The position numbers were made by a program, and so were the translations under genes. The notes beneath the pieces are model-generated. The model was not told where the DNA came from. It did not search any database and saw only the letters and a list, made by a program, of their open reading frames with translations. Shown here one piece after another: positions 7,345 through 8,733 of a stretch of DNA of 8,733 nucleotides (position 1 is the first letter of the stretch; each line of letters opens with the position of its first letter). This stretch comes from Pseudomonadota bacterium (lineage in GTDB: Bacteria; Pseudomonadota; Gammaproteobacteria; Burkholderiales; Rhodocyclaceae): NCBI GenBank assembly GCA_009778425.1, contig WRJU01000179.1, positions 1 through 8,733 on the forward strand, in the 5' to 3' direction.

Positions 7345-7728
7345 ATGATACGGCGGCACGTTGCCCGTGGTTTTACGCTTGTCGAACTGCTGGTGGTATT
7401 GGCCATCGTCGCTGTCCTTTTGTCGATTGCCGCACCGCGTTATACCGGCAGCGTCGATCGGGCAAAAGAAGCCGTGCTGCGCGAGAATCTCGCAAGCCTG
7501 CGAGATGCGCTCGACAAGCATTACGGTGATACGGGTCTATATCCGCCCAAACTGGAAGACCTCGTGACCAAACGCTATTTGCGCCGAATTCCACTGGACC
7601 CCGTGACAGACAGCCCGGTGACCTGGGTTCTGGTTCCGCCGCCCGATCCGGATAAAGGCGGTATTGCCGATGTGCGTAGCGGCTCATCAGAAAAGGCGCG
7701 GGACGGCACCTTCTATAAGGAGTGGTGA
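7345..7728 (+). CDS. GspG-like pseudopilin 2
   Basis: A 127-residue pseudopilin closest of the three to canonical GspG. Prepilin cleavage is expected at RG^FTLVE (after Gly9, Glu14 at +5), followed by LLVVLAIVAVLLSIAAP as the hydrophobic helix. The globular part has the GspG pattern HYGDTGLYPPKLEDLVTKRYL, then LRRIPLDPVTDSPVTW, and ends YKEW. It is slightly shorter than usual GspG (about 140 residues). The ribosome binding site GGGAG at 7333-7337 lies inside the last codons of pseudopilin 1. The stop shares one base with the next start (TGATG). It is the best candidate for the major pseudopilus subunit, by resemblance only. Confidence 0.9.
   Translation: MIRRHVARGFTLVELLVVLAIVAVLLSIAAPRYTGSVDRAKEAVLRENLASLRDALDKHYGDTGLYPPKLEDLVTKRYLRRIPLDPVTDSPVTWVLVPPPDPDKGGIADVRSGSSEKARDGTFYKEW
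7718..7722 (+). promoter_or_regulatory. Ribosome binding site choosing the start of pseudopilin 3
   Basis: AGGAG sits inside the last codons of pseudopilin 2 (KEW), five bases before the ATG at 7728. It favours that ATG over two in-frame GTG codons at 7722 and 7725, which are too close to the site or overlap it. Confidence 0.65.
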
Positions 7729-8189
7729 TGCCCGGCAGTGACCGTCAGGCAGGATTCACCTATCTCGCCATACTATTTGCCGTTGCGGTCGCCGGCGTGG
7801 CCCTGGCTGCGACCGGCGCGCTCTGGTCCGTTGAGTTGCAGCGGGAGCGTGAGGCTGAGTTGTTGTTTGTAGGCAATCAATTCCGGCTGGCGATTCGTAG
7901 TTATCATGAACAGTCGCCAGGCATGCTGAAACACTACCCGATGAGCCTCGATGAATTGGCGAGGGACAACCGCTATCTTGGCGTCAAGCGTCATTTGCGG
8001 CGGATTTATGCGGATCCGGTCACGGGACAATCGGAATGGGGGCTGCTGATGGCTCCCGAGGGAGGGATCATGGGGGTGCACAGCCTTTCAGACCGCCCAC
8101 CGATGAAACGATCCAACTTTTTTCTGCGGGATGCCATGTTCGAAGGAAAGAACAGGTATTCAGAGTGGCATTTCGTATACCGTCCATAG
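7728..8189 (+). CDS. Pseudopilin 3, lacking Glu at +5
   Basis: A 153-residue protein with a prepilin-like N-terminus. A polar leader MPGSDRQAG precedes Phe10, followed by FTYLAILFAVAVAGVALAA. The Gly-Phe cleavage site is present, but mature position +5 is Ala14 instead of Glu. In T2SS the subunit lacking Glu+5 is GspK, which caps the pseudopilus tip; a similar minor or tip role is possible here, but the protein is small and not GspK-like otherwise. After the helix come QREREAELLFVGNQFRLAIRSY and LRRIYADPVTGQSEW, which parallel pseudopilins 1 and 2, then a Y-S-E-W motif (144-147) near the end with six extra residues. The ATG at 7728 overlaps the preceding stop by one base. The cytochrome gene follows after nine bases. 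Confidence 0.82.
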   Translation: MPGSDRQAGFTYLAILFAVAVAGVALAATGALWSVELQREREAELLFVGNQFRLAIRSYHEQSPGMLKHYPMSLDELARDNRYLGVKRHLRRIYADPVTGQSEWGLLMAPEGGIMGVHSLSDRPPMKRSNFFLRDAMFEGKNRYSEWHFVYRP

Positions 8190-8198
8190 GGAGGAGCG

Positions 8199-8525
8199 AT
8201 GTTTTCTACGACAAAATTGCGCATAGTGTTCTTCATGTTCTTTTTTTGCTCGGTTTTCTCAGTGGCACACGCTGATCAGGCTCTTGCAAACGCAAAAGGC
8301 TGCATGGCCTGCCATCAAATCGATGCAGAAAAGGTTGGCCCCCCGTTCCGTATGGTGGCAAAAAAGTATCAAGGTCAGAAAGACGCTTTGGCTAAACTGC
8401 CGAGCAAAGTCCTGGATGGCGGAAGTGGGGTATGGGGAGAGGTTGCAATGCCGGCAAATAAAACCTTGGGTGTTACGAAAGCGGATGCAACAAAGTTGGT
8501 CGCTTGGGTCTTATCGCTGAAATGA
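8199..8525 (+). CDS. Small monoheme cytochrome c (c551/c552-like)
   Basis: A 108-residue periplasmic electron carrier. A hydrophobic signal peptide (about 1-25, ending SVAHA) precedes a mature protein of about 83 residues, the size of class I cytochromes c551/c552. The heme site CMACH is at 35-39 with His39 as one axial ligand, followed by KVGPPF (45-50). GEVAMPAN (80-87) carries Met84 as the likely second ligand. The C-terminal helix TKLVAWVLSL is typical. Such proteins shuttle electrons to terminal oxidases, nitrite reductase or peroxidase; the partner here is unknown. GGAGG at 8190-8194 gives a strong ribosome binding site, nine bases after the last pseudopilin gene, so co-transcription is likely. 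GC is lower than in the secretion genes (45-52% in the 60-base lines I counted), hinting at a separate origin or different selection. Confidence 0.95.
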   Translation: MFSTTKLRIVFFMFFFCSVFSVAHADQALANAKGCMACHQIDAEKVGPPFRMVAKKYQGQKDALAKLPSKVLDGGSGVWGEVAMPANKTLGVTKADATKLVAWVLSLK

Positions 8526-8620
8526 GCTTGTGCCTCGCAAGGCCGAATACGCGGGTAGATTTGGCGCGACGACATTAGAGCGGTTTTGATTTAGTCCTGT
8601 ACAGACCCATGTGAGTGCGA

Positions 8621-8685
8621 TACCCCCTTATCCCTCTCCCCTTGCGGGAGAGGGTGCCCCGAAGGGGCGGGAGAGGGGGAGGGTA
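8621..8685 (+). repeat. REP-like palindromic intergenic element
   Basis: CCCTCTCCC (8632-8640) is the exact complement of two copies of GGGAGAGGG (8646-8654 and 8669-8677). Between the two copies lies a small hairpin, GCCCC-GAA-GGGGC (8656-8668). The left arm can form a nine-base-pair stem with a five-base loop using the near copy. With the far copy it can form a longer outer stem, extended by TACCC (8621-8625) pairing with GGGTA (8681-8685) and enclosing the small hairpin. The sequence style matches the dispersed 'CCCTCTCCC...GGGAGAGGG' intergenic repeats of many proteobacterial genomes. It lies about 95 bases after the cytochrome stop with no T-run, so it is not a classical terminator, though it may slow transcription or protect RNA 3' ends. 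Confidence 0.8.
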
Positions 8686-8721
8686 GAGAGAGGGCAAGTC
8701 TCGACCTGCCAAAAACGTCCT

Positions 8722-8733
8722 CCCCCCCCCCCC
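8722..8733. repeat. Run of 12 C at the window edge
   Basis: The last 12 bases are all C, preceded by CCT. A homopolymer exactly at the end of the sequence is a common reason for an assembly or sequencing stop, so this may be a contig end rather than a biological feature. Confidence 0.85.

Noticed and set aside
7722..7727. GTG-GTG as the start of pseudopilin 3
   Set aside because: These codons overlap or abut the AGGAG site; the ATG at 7728 has correct spacing.
8526..8560. Possible terminator just after the cytochrome stop
   Set aside because: Only a four-base stem (GCCT/AGGC) is visible and no T-run follows, so a rho-independent terminator is not supported.

Overview
The window is a single tightly packed operon on the + strand that encodes a type II secretion / type IV pilus-like machine. 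It is followed by a c-type cytochrome gene and a short intergenic tail. High GC, strong Shine-Dalgarno sites, Rhodocyclales/Burkholderiales-like protein sequences and a small class I cytochrome c suggest a betaproteobacterium. This is inferred from style and family resemblance; no phylogenetic marker is present.

Layout. Bases 1-31 hold the last codons of an upstream gene, which ends in an ATGA overlap with the next start. Then come a GspE/PilB-family ATPase (28-1719), a PilM/GspL-cytoplasmic-domain-like protein (1700-2524), a PilN-like bitopic protein with a long repetitive tail (2521-3477), a PilO/GspM-like protein (3474-4028), a PilP/GspC-like protein with a proline hinge (4025-4558), and a lipoprotein-type secretin with an added N-terminal helical region and a C-terminal cohesin-like domain (4555-6864). 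Three GspG-like pseudopilins follow (6861-7343, 7345-7728, 7728-8189), then a small monoheme cytochrome c (8199-8525). The last 208 bases have no gene. They hold a REP-like palindromic element and a run of 12 C at the window edge.

How the parts fit. The ATPase would power assembly of pseudopilins. The PilM/N/O/P-like set would form the inner-membrane platform and the link to the secretin, and the secretin would form the outer-membrane channel. The platform is split into separate PilM- and PilN-like genes, as in type IV pili, whereas GspL is one chain. The exit channel and pseudopilins look like T2SS. From memory, this hybrid resembles clusters that SEED labels 'predicted secretion system X' in betaproteobacteria; I could not check this. 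No GspF-like platform protein or prepilin peptidase lies in the window. GspF could be the truncated upstream gene.

The most unusual points are an eight-unit, 16-residue tandem repeat ending the PilN-like protein, a secretin combining a lipobox with a cohesin-like domain, a third pseudopilin lacking Glu+5, a shared Y-x-E-W ending in the pseudopilins whose codons overlap the next ribosome binding site, and a cytochrome gene of lower GC attached to the operon.
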